This document shows, piece by piece, positions 35,258-46,956 of a stretch of 64,000 nucleotides of DNA. The notes under the pieces were generated by a model, which was not told the origin of the DNA, searched no databases, and saw nothing but the letters and a program-made list of their open reading frames with translations. Each line of letters opens with the position of its first letter. Positions within the stretch are counted from its first letter, which is position 1. Location: the NCBI GenBank assembly GCA_028281465.1, contig JANQJV010000297.1, positions 1-64,000 of the forward strand. Reading direction: 5' to 3'. Both the position numbers and the translations under genes were made by a program. This DNA is from Azospirillaceae bacterium (GTDB taxonomy: Bacteria > Pseudomonadota > Alphaproteobacteria > Azospirillales > Azospirillaceae).

Positions 35258-36640
35258 CTAGGCCGCCGCCACCGCACCAGTCGCCGGTGCCGGCATTGTG
35301 GACGAGGAGCCGGTCGGCACGGGCTGATAGGCGAACTGGTGTGTAAAGCGGGCGAGATCGGCCGCGTCCAGGCCGACACGTACCATCAAGCCTTCGGGTG
35401 TTTCGTGGCTGGCCAAGACCTCGCCGCGTCGATGCAACCAGGCAATCGCCGCCCCATCGTCGAATGCCACAGTCACATCGATCACCTCTCGCCGCGCCGT
35501 CATGTGCCGGTCGATCAAAGCGCAGAGATCCTGCAGTCCTTCCCCGGTCAGGGCGGATAATCGACAGAAATCCAAGCCGCTGCCGTGCCGCCGGTGCGCC
35601 TCCGCTCCAGGCACCGTGCGTACATCCGGATCGATCAAGTCGATCTTATTGTGCACTTCCAGCACACGTCCATCTGCCTCGGCCTCGATCTCGAGATCGT
35701 GCAGGACGGCGATCACATCGGCCCGCTGAGATTCGGTTTCGGGATGGGCGATATCCCGGACGTGCAGAATGATGTCGGCGTTGGCCACCTCTTCCAACGT
35801 CGCCTGGAACGCCGCCACCAGATGGGTCGGTAGATCGGCGATGAACCCCACGGTATCGGACAGGATCACCATACGGCTTGATGGCAGGCGGATGCCCCGC
35901 ATGGTTGGGTCCAGAGTGGCGAACAAAAGGTCCTTGGCGAACACCTCGGCGCCGGACAAGCGGTTGAACAGCGTCGATTTACCGGCATTGGTGTACCCAA
36001 CCAGGGCAACCACCGGATAGGGTGCCTGCTGGCGAAGCTTGCGGTGCAGGCCGCGCGTGCGGCGAACGTCGGCGAGTGATCGCTTGATCTTGGTGATGCG
36101 GTCGTCGATCAGGCGCCGGTCGATTTCCAATTGGGTTTCACCCGGACCGCCCAAGAAGCCAAAGCCGCCGCGCTGCCTTTCCAGATGGGTCCACGACCGC
36201 ACCAACCGCGAGCGTTGATAGCTGAGCGAGGCCAGTTCAACCTGGAGCTGCCCTTCCCGCGTCCGAGCCCGGGCACCAAAAATCTCCAGGATCAGGCCGG
36301 TCCGGTCGATGACCTTGGTGTTGAGCGCCCGTTCCAAGTTACGTTGCTGCAGCGGTGACACGTCATGATCGACAACAACCAGCGCGATGTCATGCGCGTC
36401 AACCGCCGTGGCCAAAGCCTCTAAGGCACCACGCCCAATAAGCACCGATGCGTTCGGGCGGTTCACCCGTAAACTGTCCGCCGCGACCACCTCCAGACTG
36501 ATCGCCTTGGCCAAGCCGACCGCCTCCTCCAGCTTGGCCTGGGGATGGCGACCGCCGCTCTCCGACAGATCGATGACCGGGTGAACGATCAAACAACGCG
36601 CGCCGACGACAGCACCGTCGGTCGCCTGCGACAGGGACAC
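35258..36640 (-). CDS. hflX: Ribosome-associated GTPase HflX
   Basis: 460 residues. The N-terminal HflX domain (VVVDHDVSPLQQRNLERAL, VIDRTGLILEIFGARARTREG) and the Gly-rich linker RQRGGFGFLGGPGETQLE are diagnostic. The GTPase domain has VALVGYTNAGKSTLFNRLSG (G1), LSDTVGFIADLP (G3) and VHNKIDLID (G4). HflX binds 50S subunits and rescues stalled or inactive ribosomes in species tested. The start is a GTG 7 bases after hfq, the classic hfq-hflX operon. Confidence 0.96.
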   Translation of the reverse strand: MSLSQATDGAVVGARCLIVHPVIDLSESGGRHPQAKLEEAVGLAKAISLEVVAADSLRVNRPNASVLIGRGALEALATAVDAHDIALVVVDHDVSPLQQRNLERALNTKVIDRTGLILEIFGARARTREGQLQVELASLSYQRSRLVRSWTHLERQRGGFGFLGGPGETQLEIDRRLIDDRITKIKRSLADVRRTRGLHRKLRQQAPYPVVALVGYTNAGKSTLFNRLSGAEVFAKDLLFATLDPTMRGIRLPSSRMVILSDTVGFIADLPTHLVAAFQATLEEVANADIILHVRDIAHPETESQRADVIAVLHDLEIEAEADGRVLEVHNKIDLIDPDVRTVPGAEAHRRHGSGLDFCRLSALTGEGLQDLCALIDRHMTARREVIDVTVAFDDGAAIAWLHRRGEVLASHETPEGLMVRVGLDAADLARFTHQFAYQPVPTGSSSTMPAPATGAVAAA

Positions 36641-36647
36641 CGGATTG

Positions 36648-36896
36648 CTAATTGGCCTCTCCCTCTTTCGGCGGTTCGAACAACTGGATTGGGTGGGCGG
36701 GCATCACGGTCGAAATGGCATGCTTGTAAACAAGCTGGGAATGCGCATCCCGCCGAAGCAACACGGAGAAGTTGTCGAACCAGGTTATGATTCCCTGAAG
36801 CTTCACGCCGTTGACCAGGAAAACGGTTACTGGGGTCTTGTTCTTTCGCACGTGATTGAGGAACACGTCCTGTACATTTTGGCTCTTTTCCGACAT
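36648..36896 (-). CDS. hfq: RNA chaperone Hfq
   Basis: 82 residues. [20 protein letters not shown] is the Sm1 region with the conserved Gln8 side, and [20 protein letters not shown] continues it. [10 protein letters not shown] is the Sm2 KH-type motif forming the proximal RNA pore. The C-terminal tail is short, as in alphaproteobacteria. It mediates small RNA-mRNA pairing. Confidence 0.98.
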   Translation of the reverse strand: MSEKSQNVQDVFLNHVRKNKTPVTVFLVNGVKLQGIITWFDNFSVLLRRDAHSQLVYKHAISTVMPAHPIQLFEPPKEGEAN

Positions 36897-37016
36897 TGGT
36901 CTTCGGCCTTTCGTTTGGTTTCTTGGGGCCTTCTACACAGAGCCCTGATCGGCCATGGCCTGCCTCACCGGCAACTGGCCTCACTCATCGCGTCGCACCG
37001 AGGACGATATGGTATC

Positions 37017-37682
37017 CTAAAGGTCATTCACCAAGACGGTCAGCGCGCGACAATCGTCGACCCGCACCGCCGGCGGATACGTCTCCAGATCGTCGTCGAG
37101 GCCGGCTCCGAGCAAGATTGGCATACACCCGCTGCGATGGGCGCACTCCATGTCCACGGCGGCGTCACCGACGAACCAAACATCGGACGCCGTAAACGCC
37201 CCAAGCGACAGGCCGTGCGGATCCAGAGCCTGAACGACCGGAGCAGGGTGCGGTTTGTCCGCCTCAGCATCGCCGGCACCGACCATGGCGCCGAATTGAG
37301 CCGTCCAGCCCAACAAATTCGCTTCCACGCGCAAGAACCGACCAGACTTGTTGCTCACCAGGGCCTGATAGACATTGCGCGCCGCCACGGCCTTCAGCAG
37401 CGCATCAGCGCCGGGCATCGCCTTCACATGATCCTGATAATGGGTGGCATAGTGGTCATAGAAGATATCCCGTGCTTCGGGCCAACGGTCGCCGAACAAA
37501 AGCGGAAAGCTGTCACGCATGGAGCGTCGGACCCGGGCCAGCGTCTCGTCCATCGTCCACGGCGTATGTCCGAATGCCGTGAGTGTTGCGTTCAAGGCCG
37601 CATGTACACAATCCCAGTTGTCAGCGAGCGTATTGTCCCAATCATACAAAATCGCACGAGGCAACGTGTTGGGCATCGTCAT
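37017..37682 (-). CDS. HAD-superfamily hydrolase, phosphoglycolate-phosphatase-like
   Basis: 221 residues. LYDWDNTLADNWD holds the nucleophile Asp (DxD with the second acid), ALVSNKSGRFLR motif II, DKPHP motif III Lys, and WFVGDAAVDMECAHRSG motif IV acids. The cap region fits the GPH/phosphoglycolate phosphatase subclass. The ATG overlaps the stop of the D-amino-acid aminotransferase gene by 4 bases, so the two are coupled. The substrate is unknown. Confidence 0.85.
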   Translation of the reverse strand: MTMPNTLPRAILYDWDNTLADNWDCVHAALNATLTAFGHTPWTMDETLARVRRSMRDSFPLLFGDRWPEARDIFYDHYATHYQDHVKAMPGADALLKAVAARNVYQALVSNKSGRFLRVEANLLGWTAQFGAMVGAGDAEADKPHPAPVVQALDPHGLSLGAFTASDVWFVGDAAVDMECAHRSGCMPILLGAGLDDDLETYPPAVRVDDCRALTVLVNDL

Positions 37683-38539
37683 GTTGACCGCCCATCGGCC
37701 AAACCGATGTAAGCTTGGCGCAATTGCTGCCCCAAGGGACCGGGTCTCCCGTCGCCGATCGGACGGTCGTCGATCCGGGTGATCGGCAACACAAAGGTGC
37801 TCGCACTGGTCATGAACGCCTCGCGTGCATTGTGTGCCTCTTCCACCGTGAACGGCCGGATCTGTACGCCGAACCCCGCTGCCTTTGCCAGATCCAGAAT
37901 CGACAGTCGGGTAATGCCGTTGAGAATCTCGTTGTCCGCATGGCGCGTCACCAGAGTACCGTCAGTGGTGACGATCCAGGCATTGCTAGAACATCCTTCC
38001 GTAACATATCCGTGATCGTCGACCTGCCACGCCTCGAAGGCTCCAGCGTCGATGGCACGCTGTTTGCCGAGGACCTGCGGCAACAGCGCCACGGATTTGA
38101 TGTCGCGTCGCTTCCAGCGGATATCCGGAATCGTGATGACACGGATGCCTTGATCCACCAGAGTCTCGGGCACGAACACCCGTTTGGGTCGCACCGTGAT
38201 CACCAGGGTGGGGGCAGTTCGGCGCGGAAACCCGAAATCACGGCGGGCGGCTCCGCGGGTCACTTGCAGATAAAGCAGGCCGGTGTTCACCTGGTTGCGG
38301 TGCATCATTTCCCGCATGACCAACTCCAACACCCGCCGCGGCAGCGGCATGACCATGCGCAGTTCGCGCAACGAGCGTTCCAGTCGAGTCACGTGGCCGT
38401 CGCAGTCGACCAGATTGCCGTCCTTGAGTGCGACCACCTCATAGACACCGTCCGCAAACTGGAACCCGCGGTCTTCGACATGCACCTTGGCTTGTGCGAA
38501 CGGCACATAGCGTCCGTTCACATAGGCGACCCGCGCCAT
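37679..38539 (-). CDS. dat: D-amino-acid aminotransferase (class IV)
   Basis: 286 residues from the ATG at 38539, with GGAGG upstream. YVNGRYVPFAQAKVHVEDRGFQ is the fold-type IV start, and VKRK-type residues precede DIKSVALLPQVLGKQ with the PLP lysine. GAFEAWQVDD and VTEGCSSNAWIV are typical of D-alanine aminotransferases rather than branched-chain enzymes. It would interconvert D-amino acids and 2-oxo acids, useful for D-Ala/D-Glu supply. It lies between trkA and a HAD gene, a context seen in Rhodospirillales. Confidence 0.9.
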   Translation of the reverse strand: MARVAYVNGRYVPFAQAKVHVEDRGFQFADGVYEVVALKDGNLVDCDGHVTRLERSLRELRMVMPLPRRVLELVMREMMHRNQVNTGLLYLQVTRGAARRDFGFPRRTAPTLVITVRPKRVFVPETLVDQGIRVITIPDIRWKRRDIKSVALLPQVLGKQRAIDAGAFEAWQVDDHGYVTEGCSSNAWIVTTDGTLVTRHADNEILNGITRLSILDLAKAAGFGVQIRPFTVEEAHNAREAFMTSASTFVLPITRIDDRPIGDGRPGPLGQQLRQAYIGLADGRST

Positions 38540-38660
38540 CTCCCCATTCCTCCTCTGCCAGCCATCAGCCGACCATTCCGCACGGCCCGGACCATGGCCG
38601 TTCAGCCGACGCACCGTCAAGCGGTCGCAGCGCCGCCATCAAGCCACCAGGCCTGGCCGC

Positions 38661-40037
38661 TCAGAAGAACTCCAACCGCACCGCGAACATCTTTTCGACC
38701 TTCTTGACCTGGCCGGCTGCAGCCAAAATGATCACCCGGTCATGTGGCCGAATCACCGTGGACGGCCGCGGGATGATCACCTGGCGTTTGCGCACCAAAG
38801 CCCCGATGATGACGCCTGACGGCAGTTTGATGTCTTTCAGCGGCGTATTGATGACGCTGGCTGTCTCCAGAGCCTCCGCCTCCAAGATTTCGGCGAAGCC
38901 GTCCTTCAAGCTATGCACGGCCCGGATACGGCCCCGGCGCACATGCTGCAAGATGGTCGACACTGTGATGGCGCGGGGGCTGACCACGGCATCGATGCCG
39001 AGTGGACCAACGAGGGGAGAATAGCTCAGTTTATTGATCAGCGTGATGACACGTTGGCAGCCGTACCGCTTGCCCAAGAGCGAGGCCAGGATGTTGGCTT
39101 CGTCGTCATTGGTGACGGCGACCACGGTTTCCGCAGCACCCACATTGGCTTCTTCCAGCACTTCCGGATCGAGGCTGTCGCCCTGCAGCACCATTGTGCG
39201 CTGCACACGCTGGGAAATCTGCTTGGCGCGTTCCATATCCAGTTCTATCACCCGGGTGTCCACCTGAGGGTGCCGAGCTTCCAGCTCTTCGGCCAGGCAC
39301 ATGCCAATGTTGCCACCACCCAAGATGACGATACGCCGCGCCTCCATCTCCTCGTAGCCAAACGCTGCCATGGCCCGGCCGACATGGTTGGTGTCGCAAA
39401 CGAAGTAAACCTCATCGCCGGCGATCATCTGATCGTCGCTGTTGGGAATAATCGGCCGCTCATTGCGGACGATGGCCACCACTTCAATGTTCAGATCCGG
39501 GAACAGGCCAGTCAGTTGGCGTAGCGGCGTGTTGACCAGGGGGCAGGATTCGCGACAGATAACGCCAATGACGCGCACGACACCATCCGCCAGGGGAATC
39601 ATGTCGAAGGCGCCTGGCACTTGGAGGCGACGCGCAATGCCGCGGGCAACCTCGATCTCAGGCGAAATGATGACGTCGATCGGAATATGTTCACGCGCGA
39701 ACAGCTTTGACCAGGTCGCGGTCAAATAGCTTTGACTGCGCACCCGGGCGATTTTGGTCGGCACATCGAACAGAGAATGGGCGACCTGGCAAGCGATCAT
39801 GTTGACTTCATCGGACAAGGTCACCCCGATGATCATGTCCGCATCGGCCGCACCGGCCTGGTCCAGCACGTCCGGGTGGGAGGCGAAGCCGACCTGAGCC
39901 TGAACGTCGAGTGTGTCGCCGATCTTCTGGATCAGGCTCGGCGACTGGTCGACGACCGTGACGTCGTTACCTTCTGCAGCCAAGTAGCGGGCAATGTTGG
40001 AGCCGACCTGGCCGGCTCCGCAGACAATGACCTTCAT
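38661..40037 (-). CDS. trkA: Trk potassium-uptake regulatory subunit TrkA
   Basis: 458 residues with two RCK units. The first Rossmann motif is VIVCGAGQVGSNIARYL with DQSPSL as the nucleotide-ribose acid; the second is VILGGGNIGMCLAEEL. Each is followed by a TrkA-C domain. It gates the TrkH/TrkG K+ channel in response to NAD(H) or ATP. The position after ntrX is conserved in alphaproteobacteria. Confidence 0.96.
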   Translation of the reverse strand: MKVIVCGAGQVGSNIARYLAAEGNDVTVVDQSPSLIQKIGDTLDVQAQVGFASHPDVLDQAGAADADMIIGVTLSDEVNMIACQVAHSLFDVPTKIARVRSQSYLTATWSKLFAREHIPIDVIISPEIEVARGIARRLQVPGAFDMIPLADGVVRVIGVICRESCPLVNTPLRQLTGLFPDLNIEVVAIVRNERPIIPNSDDQMIAGDEVYFVCDTNHVGRAMAAFGYEEMEARRIVILGGGNIGMCLAEELEARHPQVDTRVIELDMERAKQISQRVQRTMVLQGDSLDPEVLEEANVGAAETVVAVTNDDEANILASLLGKRYGCQRVITLINKLSYSPLVGPLGIDAVVSPRAITVSTILQHVRRGRIRAVHSLKDGFAEILEAEALETASVINTPLKDIKLPSGVIIGALVRKRQVIIPRPSTVIRPHDRVIILAAAGQVKKVEKMFAVRLEFF

Positions 40038-40146
40038 CGCTGGCTGCCTTCACCATCCGGCCACGGGTCACCTCTGTATCGCGTCGACAAAATCATCGTT
40101 CGACAATGGTCAAGACCGCTGGTTGAAGCAAGGACAGTGCCATTGG

Positions 40147-41550
40147 TCACTCCGCGGCAGCTTTCGGGGGCCGGTCCATGCCGTGCACACCCAGAGACTT
40201 GAGTTTGCGGTGCAGAGCCGACCGTTCCATCCCGACGAAGGATGCAGTGCGGGAGATGTTACCTCCGAACCGCGTCACCTGCGACAGCAGATACTCACGC
40301 TCAAATACCTCCCGTGCTTCGCGCAGCGGCAGGCCCATGATCTCGCCTCCCTTCTCCCATTTGAGGACGGCTGGAGTGATTGCGCCGATCTCCGGTGGCA
40401 ACATGTCGGCGCGCAGCGGCTGACGCGGATCTCCTGTGTTCATGATGAGCATCCAATCGATGGCATTGCGCAGTTGGCGCACATTGCCTGGCCAGTCATA
40501 GGCCTGCAAGGCCGCCAAGGCGTCCTCGCCCAGCTCCCGCGGCGGCAGCCCAGAACCCTCCGCCGACCGGGTGATGAAATGTTTGGCCAACAGCGGTATG
40601 TCCTCGCGACGCTCGACCAGAGACGGAACGCGCACGGGCACGACGCTCAGTCGGTAGAACAAATCCTGGCGGAACCGGCCATTCTCGATCTCGCTCGGCA
40701 GATCTCGGTTGGTAGAAGACAGAACGCGAACATCGACCTCGACCCGGCTGCCACCGCCCAGACGCATGAAGGTGTTCTCTTGCAGAACACGCACAATCTT
40801 GCCCTGCGTCTCAAGCGGCATGTCAGCCACTTCATCGAGGAGCAACGTACCGCCGTGCGCCTGCTCCAACACGCCGATCTTGCGTGCGCCGCCGGTTTCG
40901 CCCGGTTCGGCACCGAAGAGCTCGCTTTCCAGCCGATCCGGTCGCAGGGTCGCACAATTCAGAATAACGAATGGCCCCTCAGCACGGCGCGAACGGCCGT
41001 GCACCATGCGCGCCACCACCTCCTTGCCGGTGCCCGGCGCGCCGCTCACCATGACGCGGCTGCTGGTCGGAGCCACCTTTTCGATGACATTGCGGAGTTG
41101 GCCAACCATGTTGGACCGGCCGATTAAGTCGTAATCGGCACCGGCACGCATCCTCAGTTCCTGGTTCTCACGGCGCAACCGGGCGGCTTCGATCGCCCGT
41201 TCCACGGAAACCAGGAGGCGATCGGTCTTGAACGGTTTCTCGATGAAGTCATAGGCGCCTTGTTTGATGGCCGTGACCGCAGTCTCGATCGTCCCATGTC
41301 CGCTGATCATCAAGATCGGTACCTCAGGGTGATCATGACGGATCTCTGGGAGCAGCTCGAGCCCGTCCAGCCGGCTGCCCTGCAGCCAGATGTCAAGCAT
41401 GATCAGACTAGGACGCCGGGCCCGCAACTGCGCCAAGGCCTGGTCGGCGTCGGCTGCCTCGCGCGTCTTCATGCCCTCGTCGTTTAGAATGCCCGCAATC
41501 ATCATGCGAATGTCGGCTTCGTCGTCGACGATCAGAATGTCATGCGCCAT
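40147..41550 (-). CDS. ntrX: Response regulator NtrX
   Basis: 467 residues: receiver ([35 protein letters not shown] with the Asp), AAA+ domain ([16 protein letters not shown] Walker [14 protein letters not shown] Walker B), and a Fis-type HTH at the end ([20 protein letters not shown]). The sigma-54 contact loop GAFTGA is replaced by [14 protein letters not shown], as known for alphaproteobacterial NtrX, so it may not activate sigma-54 directly. It overlaps ntrY by 11 bases. Confidence 0.95.
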   Translation of the reverse strand: MAHDILIVDDEADIRMMIAGILNDEGMKTREAADADQALAQLRARRPSLIMLDIWLQGSRLDGLELLPEIRHDHPEVPILMISGHGTIETAVTAIKQGAYDFIEKPFKTDRLLVSVERAIEAARLRRENQELRMRAGADYDLIGRSNMVGQLRNVIEKVAPTSSRVMVSGAPGTGKEVVARMVHGRSRRAEGPFVILNCATLRPDRLESELFGAEPGETGGARKIGVLEQAHGGTLLLDEVADMPLETQGKIVRVLQENTFMRLGGGSRVEVDVRVLSSTNRDLPSEIENGRFRQDLFYRLSVVPVRVPSLVERREDIPLLAKHFITRSAEGSGLPPRELGEDALAALQAYDWPGNVRQLRNAIDWMLIMNTGDPRQPLRADMLPPEIGAITPAVLKWEKGGEIMGLPLREAREVFEREYLLSQVTRFGGNISRTASFVGMERSALHRKLKSLGVHGMDRPPKAAAE

Positions 41551-43846
41551 GGGACAGAGCCTTTTGGTCCGGGGCCGGCGACGGGTCGGTGATCTCGACC
41601 GCCGCAGTATTCGGCATCGTTTGTCGGGTCAGGGGAATGTGGAGGGCGACACGGGCGCCCTGTGGCGACCGATCCTGGAGGGTGAGGTCACCACCATGGT
41701 CCTCCATGATCTTACGCACGATGGCAAGACCGAGGCCGGTGCCTTTGGGCCGGGTGGTGACATAGGGTTCGGTCAGTCGCTGCCGTTCCTCACCATGGGG
41801 CAGGCCTTTACCGTTGTCTTCGACACTGATCACCAGTGCGTCTGGCATCCGCCGCACTGCTACGGTGATCTCGCCCGCCGGGAGTGCCGTGCCATCCTCT
41901 CCGGGCTCCCGGCCCTGGACGGCTTCCACCGCATTCTGCAGCAGATTGGTCAAGGCTTGGGAGATTTGCCGGGCATCGCAGGCAACCACCAGCCGATCGG
42001 CGGGCAGGTCGGTCCTAAAGCGGATCGCCGGATGGGCGGTGGTCTGTAGAAAGACCGCCTGACGGCACAGATCGTGGATATTGGCTTCCTTCATAACCGG
42101 TGACGGCATGCGCGCGAAGGCGGAGAATTCGTCCACCATTCGACCGATGTCGAGCACATGGCGCACGATGGTATCGGTACAGATTTGGAAGGTCTCTTTA
42201 TCGCTTTCGATTTCCTTCAGGTATTTACGACGCAACCGTTCTGCGGAGAGCTGGATCGGCGTTAATGGGTTCTTGATTTCGTGCGCAATGCGCCGGGCGA
42301 CATCGGCCCAAGCGGCCTTGCGCTGCGCCGCCAACAGTTCGCTGATGTCGTCGAAGGTGACCACGAAACCGCGGATCTCGTCACCGACGATCTCTGCCGC
42401 GATGCGCACGAGCAACGTCCGCTTTGGCGTGCGTGACCGGCGTAGCTCGATCTGGGACTCGATCATACGTCCGGAACGCCGCTGCAGGCCCTCCAACACC
42501 GGTGCCATTTCCGGCACCGCTTCGGTAAGGGGACGCCCGACCAGGGCATCGGCTGATGCCTCGCCGAGCAGCACAGCCGCCGATTGGTTGGGCAGATTGA
42601 TCACACCATCCTGATCCAACCCAAGCACGCCGGCGGACACGCCTGCCAAGACAGCCTCGGTGAAGCGCCGCCGCAGGTCGAGTTGGCGGTTGGCTTCGAC
42701 CAGTTCGCGCTGCTGTGATTCGATCTGCCGTGTCATGCGATTGAAGGCCCGGCTGAGCACGGTCAACTCATCGCCGGTATCGGCTTCGGCGACGCGGACC
42801 GCGAGATCTCCAGCGCGCACCCGCTCTGCCGCGCCGATCAAGGCACTGACTGGATGTGCCAACTGGCTGGCGAAAATCAGGCCGGTCCAAACCGAGGCGA
42901 GCAATAGCAGCAGACAGACCACGACGAAGATCATGGTGACCGTGATCTGCAGGCTGGAACGCCGACCTTCCAACTCGGTATATTCGGTGAACGCCGTCTG
43001 CGCCGTCTCGATATGGCTCAAAACGAGCGGTTCAACCAACCGCCCGACGTAGAGAAATGTGTCGACGAACCGGTCGAGCCGGACCAGGGCGCGGACCCGG
43101 TCGTCCGCATCGTTGACGAACAGCACCACCTCACCCTGCCGCGCTCGGCCCAGGTCGTCTTGAGACGGCAGATCCAGCGTCAACGAGAAACTGAACGGTG
43201 ACTGGGCGACAGTCATCATGGTGGTCCCGTCAAACACCACCGATTCGGCCAGGCCACGCAAGGCGGCTTGGGTCGAGACGACGCTCTCGAAGCGTTCTGG
43301 ATTGCGCAGGAGCAGCATGGCTTCTTGATTAAGATCATTGGCCATGGCGAGGACATCCGCTCGGATGGTCTTTTGATGTTCGTGCAGATACGCCCGGGCC
43401 ACCGCGATGGATTCATTGACCGCCGTCCGAACCCGGTCGCTGAACCACTCTTCCACACCGACAAAGAAGAAAAAGGTAGCGAAGGTAGCAACGATAATCG
43501 CCGGGGCAACGGCGATGACGCTGAACAAGGCCACCAAGCGGATATGGAGCTGTGAGCCTGCCAAACCGCGTCGGCGTAAAATCCAGATGTGCACGATGCG
43601 ACGCGCGATCAAAGCCCCCAACAGGAGCAGAATAATCAGATCGAGCGTCAGCAGGATGGTGACGGTGCGCGGATCGGGGGTGCCGAACGGGGGCGTGTCG
43701 GTCAGTGCCGCATAGGTGGCAAAGCCGGCCGCGATCGCGGCCAAGGCCAAGAGAACAGCGAGCTTGTTGCCGAGTTCAACCCGGCTTGCCCATCCCATGA
43801 ACCGATGCCAAAGGCCCGGCGCCGTCTCCAAGGCGTCCGACGTCAT
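41540..43846 (-). CDS. ntrY: Sensor histidine kinase NtrY
   Basis: 768 residues. It has three N-terminal membrane helices, a large periplasmic sensor region, another helix near residue 300, then HAMP ([20 protein letters not shown]), a PAS-like segment ([19 protein letters not shown]), HisKA ([20 protein letters not shown]) and HATPase_c ([45 protein letters not shown]). Partner of NtrX, implicated in nitrogen, redox and envelope control in relatives. Confidence 0.95.
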   Translation of the reverse strand: MTSDALETAPGLWHRFMGWASRVELGNKLAVLLALAAIAAGFATYAALTDTPPFGTPDPRTVTILLTLDLIILLLLGALIARRIVHIWILRRRGLAGSQLHIRLVALFSVIAVAPAIIVATFATFFFFVGVEEWFSDRVRTAVNESIAVARAYLHEHQKTIRADVLAMANDLNQEAMLLLRNPERFESVVSTQAALRGLAESVVFDGTTMMTVAQSPFSFSLTLDLPSQDDLGRARQGEVVLFVNDADDRVRALVRLDRFVDTFLYVGRLVEPLVLSHIETAQTAFTEYTELEGRRSSLQITVTMIFVVVCLLLLLASVWTGLIFASQLAHPVSALIGAAERVRAGDLAVRVAEADTGDELTVLSRAFNRMTRQIESQQRELVEANRQLDLRRRFTEAVLAGVSAGVLGLDQDGVINLPNQSAAVLLGEASADALVGRPLTEAVPEMAPVLEGLQRRSGRMIESQIELRRSRTPKRTLLVRIAAEIVGDEIRGFVVTFDDISELLAAQRKAAWADVARRIAHEIKNPLTPIQLSAERLRRKYLKEIESDKETFQICTDTIVRHVLDIGRMVDEFSAFARMPSPVMKEANIHDLCRQAVFLQTTAHPAIRFRTDLPADRLVVACDARQISQALTNLLQNAVEAVQGREPGEDGTALPAGEITVAVRRMPDALVISVEDNGKGLPHGEERQRLTEPYVTTRPKGTGLGLAIVRKIMEDHGGDLTLQDRSPQGARVALHIPLTRQTMPNTAAVEITDPSPAPDQKALSHGA

Positions 43847-44338
43847 CCAGTGCCCTGCCCCGCCTCGCTCACACCCAAACGTGTGGGCTTTCTGCTACAG
43901 CTTTATGCGCCGATTTGCAACAGTGATCTGTTCCCATAAGGTCACAGTCAAGAACAACCCTGGGCATGGGGAGTGTTGCCGTCCCTGCCGTCGCGAAACC
44001 ACATCCTGTGCTCACAGGGACAAGGCGATTTCTCATCAAGGCCGGATGAACCTAGATCCGGCGGCTGAGACGTGTACGTCTGACGTACAGACTTGAAACG
44101 GCGTCGGTTTTTCGTTCGACTCAAATTGCTTCACAGTTGAGAAAATTCTCACAAAATCAATGTGGTCGCTGCCAACTGGCGGATTTAGGATGACGGCGAG
44201 GTTCGAGGACGACGTCCTTCGCCTTGGCAAGCAGTTGCCACATCACACCTGTGCCTAGCATAGGCTCCCGCGGCGCAGATCCGCCCGGCCACGACTCCGC
44301 GATTTTCCAATCCTCCTCCTCCTCCTTGCGGTGTTGCC
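43847..44338. promoter_or_regulatory. ntrC-ntrYX intergenic control region with palindromes
   Basis: About 490 bases without a gene, between the ntrC stop and the ntrY start. It has TGTACG-tctga-CGTACA (44073-44089) and the near-perfect TGAGAA-aa-TTCTCA (44138-44151) in an AT-richer stretch. These are operator-like and would lie upstream of a promoter for ntrYX on the minus strand. A short purine/pyrimidine run, TCCTCCTCCTCC, lies near 44313. No sigma-54 or terminator signature is convincing. Confidence 0.45.
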
Positions 44339-45781
44339 CTACTTCAAGCCGCGCACGACCTGGATTTCAAGCTCGCGAATTTTTTTGCGCAGCGTATTGC
44401 GGTTGAGGCCGAGAAGTTCTGCTGCCTTGATCTGGTTGCCACGTGTTGCCGTGAGACTCAAGGTGATCAACGGCCTTTCAATTTCACGCAACACACGGTC
44501 GTAAAGGCCGTTCGATGGCATACCGTCCTTATGCGCCGCGAAGTAGTCGCGCAGGTGTTTTTCAACGGCATGGCCGAGACCGTCACCCTTGCACTCCTCA
44601 ACCTCCGGCACCGCTGGGGCCGATTCGGTCAGTTCGGCTTCGATCACGTCGACACCAATCACCTCCTGGGAGTACAGCGCCGCCAGACGCTGAACCAGGT
44701 TCTCAAGCTCCCGCACATTGCCGGCCCACCGATGCCGCTTGAGCCGTTCCAAGGCAGCCGTTTCCAACGTCTTCAAGGGCAATCCCTGCCCTGCAACTTG
44801 GGTCAGGAAATGCCGCACAAGAGCAGGAATATCCTCCGTGCGCTCGCGCAATGGTGGGAGACGGATTGGCACCACATTCAGACGATAAAAAAGATCTTCG
44901 CGGAACAATCCCTGGCGGATGGCGTGCCGCAGGTCCCGGTGCGTAGCAGCAACAATCCGCACATCGGTCTTGATCGACGTCCGGCCGCCGACCGTGGTGT
45001 ATTCGCCCTCCTGAAGGACGCGCAGCAGACGGGTCTGCGCTTCCAGCGGCATGTCGCCGATCTCGTCGAGGAACAAGGTACCGCCCTGGGCCTGCTCGAA
45101 TCGCCCGGTCGACCGGTTGGTTGCCCCGGTGAACGCTCCTTTCTCGTGTCCGAACAGTTCGGACTCGATCAATTCGCGTGGGATGGCGGCCATGTTGACC
45201 GCAACGAACGGGCCACTGCGGCGTTTACCGAAATCGTGCAGCGCCCGCGCCACGAGCTCCTTACCGGTGCCGGATTCGCCGGTGATCATCACCGTGAGAT
45301 CGGTTCCCATCAGGCGCGCCAGAACCCGATAGATTTCCTGCATGGCCGGCGATCGGCCGATGAGCGGAAGTTGTTCCTCCGGTTCGTCGTCGGTGCGCGG
45401 TGGCTGAGCGGATGGCGGTGCCCGCAATGCCCGCTCCACCACCGCCACCAATTCCTTGAGATCGAATGGTTTTGGCAAATACTCGAAAGCGCCACGCTCT
45501 GCCGCTTTAACCGCCGTCATGAGCGTATTTTGGGCACTCATAACCACGATGCGCAATTCCGGGCGAATTTTCTTGATACGTGGAATCAGGTCGAGGCCAT
45601 TCTCGTCCGGCATGATGACATCGGTGATGACCAGGTCGCCCTGACCATCCGATACCCAACGCCATAGTGTCGCTGCATTGCCAGTGGTCCTGACCTCATG
45701 CCCGAGGCGGCCCAGGGCTTGATTAAGGACAGTACGGATGGCCCGGTCATCATCGGCCACTAGGATCGACGCGGACGGCAT
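44339..45781 (-). CDS. ntrC: Nitrogen regulator NtrC
   Basis: 480 residues: receiver ([35 protein letters not shown]), sigma-54-interacting AAA+ domain with intact [30 protein letters not shown] and [15 protein letters not shown], and the Fis-type [23 protein letters not shown]. It activates sigma-54 promoters under nitrogen limitation. The start overlaps the ntrB stop by one base. The intact GAFTGA loop distinguishes it from NtrX. Confidence 0.97.
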   Translation of the reverse strand: MPSASILVADDDRAIRTVLNQALGRLGHEVRTTGNAATLWRWVSDGQGDLVITDVIMPDENGLDLIPRIKKIRPELRIVVMSAQNTLMTAVKAAERGAFEYLPKPFDLKELVAVVERALRAPPSAQPPRTDDEPEEQLPLIGRSPAMQEIYRVLARLMGTDLTVMITGESGTGKELVARALHDFGKRRSGPFVAVNMAAIPRELIESELFGHEKGAFTGATNRSTGRFEQAQGGTLFLDEIGDMPLEAQTRLLRVLQEGEYTTVGGRTSIKTDVRIVAATHRDLRHAIRQGLFREDLFYRLNVVPIRLPPLRERTEDIPALVRHFLTQVAGQGLPLKTLETAALERLKRHRWAGNVRELENLVQRLAALYSQEVIGVDVIEAELTESAPAVPEVEECKGDGLGHAVEKHLRDYFAAHKDGMPSNGLYDRVLREIERPLITLSLTATRGNQIKAAELLGLNRNTLRKKIRELEIQVVRGLK

Positions 45782-46956
45782 TAGGTCAGCTCCCGAGGAA
45801 CTCCATCGACGCTGTCGGTGTCGGCATGCATCGGCAAGGAAATCCTGAAAACGGTCCGGCGCGGTTGGCTTTCCAGGTCGATCAGGCCACCATGGTCGCC
45901 AACGATTTTGGCAACCAATGCAAGACCGAGACCAGTTCCATGGGCCTTGGTGGTGACGAACGGATCGAACAGGTGGCCGCGCATGTCCTCCGGCACACCG
46001 CTTCCGTTGTCTTGCACCGACACCAGTAACGGCAGGTGAACCCGGCCTTCCTGACCCGGAATCGCAAGCCTGACTCCGCGCTGATACGCCGTACTGAGGA
46101 TGATCTCACCGCCCTGCGCCGGCACGGCCTCCGCCGCATTCTTCACCAGGTTGAGAAACACCTGGACCAACTGGTCACGGTTGGCAAAGGTGGGCGGCAA
46201 CGACGGGTCGTAGCGCTCGATGAATCGCACGGATCGTGCAAAACCGGTCTGCGCCAGTTTGCGCACATGATCCAAAACGGCGTGAACGTTGACCGAAGTC
46301 CTTTCTACCGCCTGTCTATCGGCAAAGGCATCCATGCGGTTGACCAGGGCGACGATCCGGTCGGCTTCATCGCAGATCAACCGGGTCAGCATCCGGTCCT
46401 GATCGGACGCCGATTCCTCCAGCAACTGGGCGGCCCCGCGGATTCCCGACAGAGGGTTCTTCACCTCATGCGCCAGCATGGCCGCCATGGCCGTGACCGA
46501 GCGCGCGGCACTCCTGTGGGTCACCTGGCATTCCATGCGTCGCGACAGCGACTGTTGATGGAATGTGATCACGGCGTGGTCGAACAGTTCGTTGAAGGTC
46601 GACAACCGCACGTCCACAACCTGATGACCGATGCGCGGCGCCTCCAGAACGACGTCGTTCTGGGAGACACTGCGCATGCCCGAGAGGATTTGCTCCACCA
46701 GGAAGAACACCGGGCAATCGGCGGGTAAAAAATCGGACAGGGGGGCGCCGACCAGACGGTTCGCCCCTGCGTCAAAGAATTCCTGAGTTGGCGCATTGAC
46801 GAAGCGGATGCCGCACCGGTAGTCGACAACCAGCACAGGGTCCGGCAACGCGTTGAGGATCTGGGCTGCATCCATATCCGCAGATGATACTCGCAAGGAA
46901 ACCCGCCCGGCGGTTTTCGGCGATCGGCGGGGTACGCTGGCAGCGGCTCGCGGCAT
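45781..46956 (-). CDS. ntrB: Nitrogen sensor histidine kinase NtrB
   Basis: 391 residues, soluble: a PAS domain ([20 protein letters not shown]), HisKA ([20 protein letters not shown]) and HATPase_c ([55 protein letters not shown]). PII-type control of phosphorylation and dephosphorylation of NtrC is the known family role. It overlaps dusB and ntrC by one base each, so dusB-ntrB-ntrC is one operon. Confidence 0.96.
   Translation of the reverse strand: MPRAAASVPRRSPKTAGRVSLRVSSADMDAAQILNALPDPVLVVDYRCGIRFVNAPTQEFFDAGANRLVGAPLSDFLPADCPVFFLVEQILSGMRSVSQNDVVLEAPRIGHQVVDVRLSTFNELFDHAVITFHQQSLSRRMECQVTHRSAARSVTAMAAMLAHEVKNPLSGIRGAAQLLEESASDQDRMLTRLICDEADRIVALVNRMDAFADRQAVERTSVNVHAVLDHVRKLAQTGFARSVRFIERYDPSLPPTFANRDQLVQVFLNLVKNAAEAVPAQGGEIILSTAYQRGVRLAIPGQEGRVHLPLLVSVQDNGSGVPEDMRGHLFDPFVTTKAHGTGLGLALVAKIVGDHGGLIDLESQPRRTVFRISLPMHADTDSVDGVPRELT

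Noticed and set aside
39994-41127. 377-codon plus-strand frame
   Set aside because: Antisense to ntrX; no recognisable motif.
44531-45667. 378-codon plus-strand frame
   Set aside because: Antisense to ntrC, which has all catalytic motifs intact.
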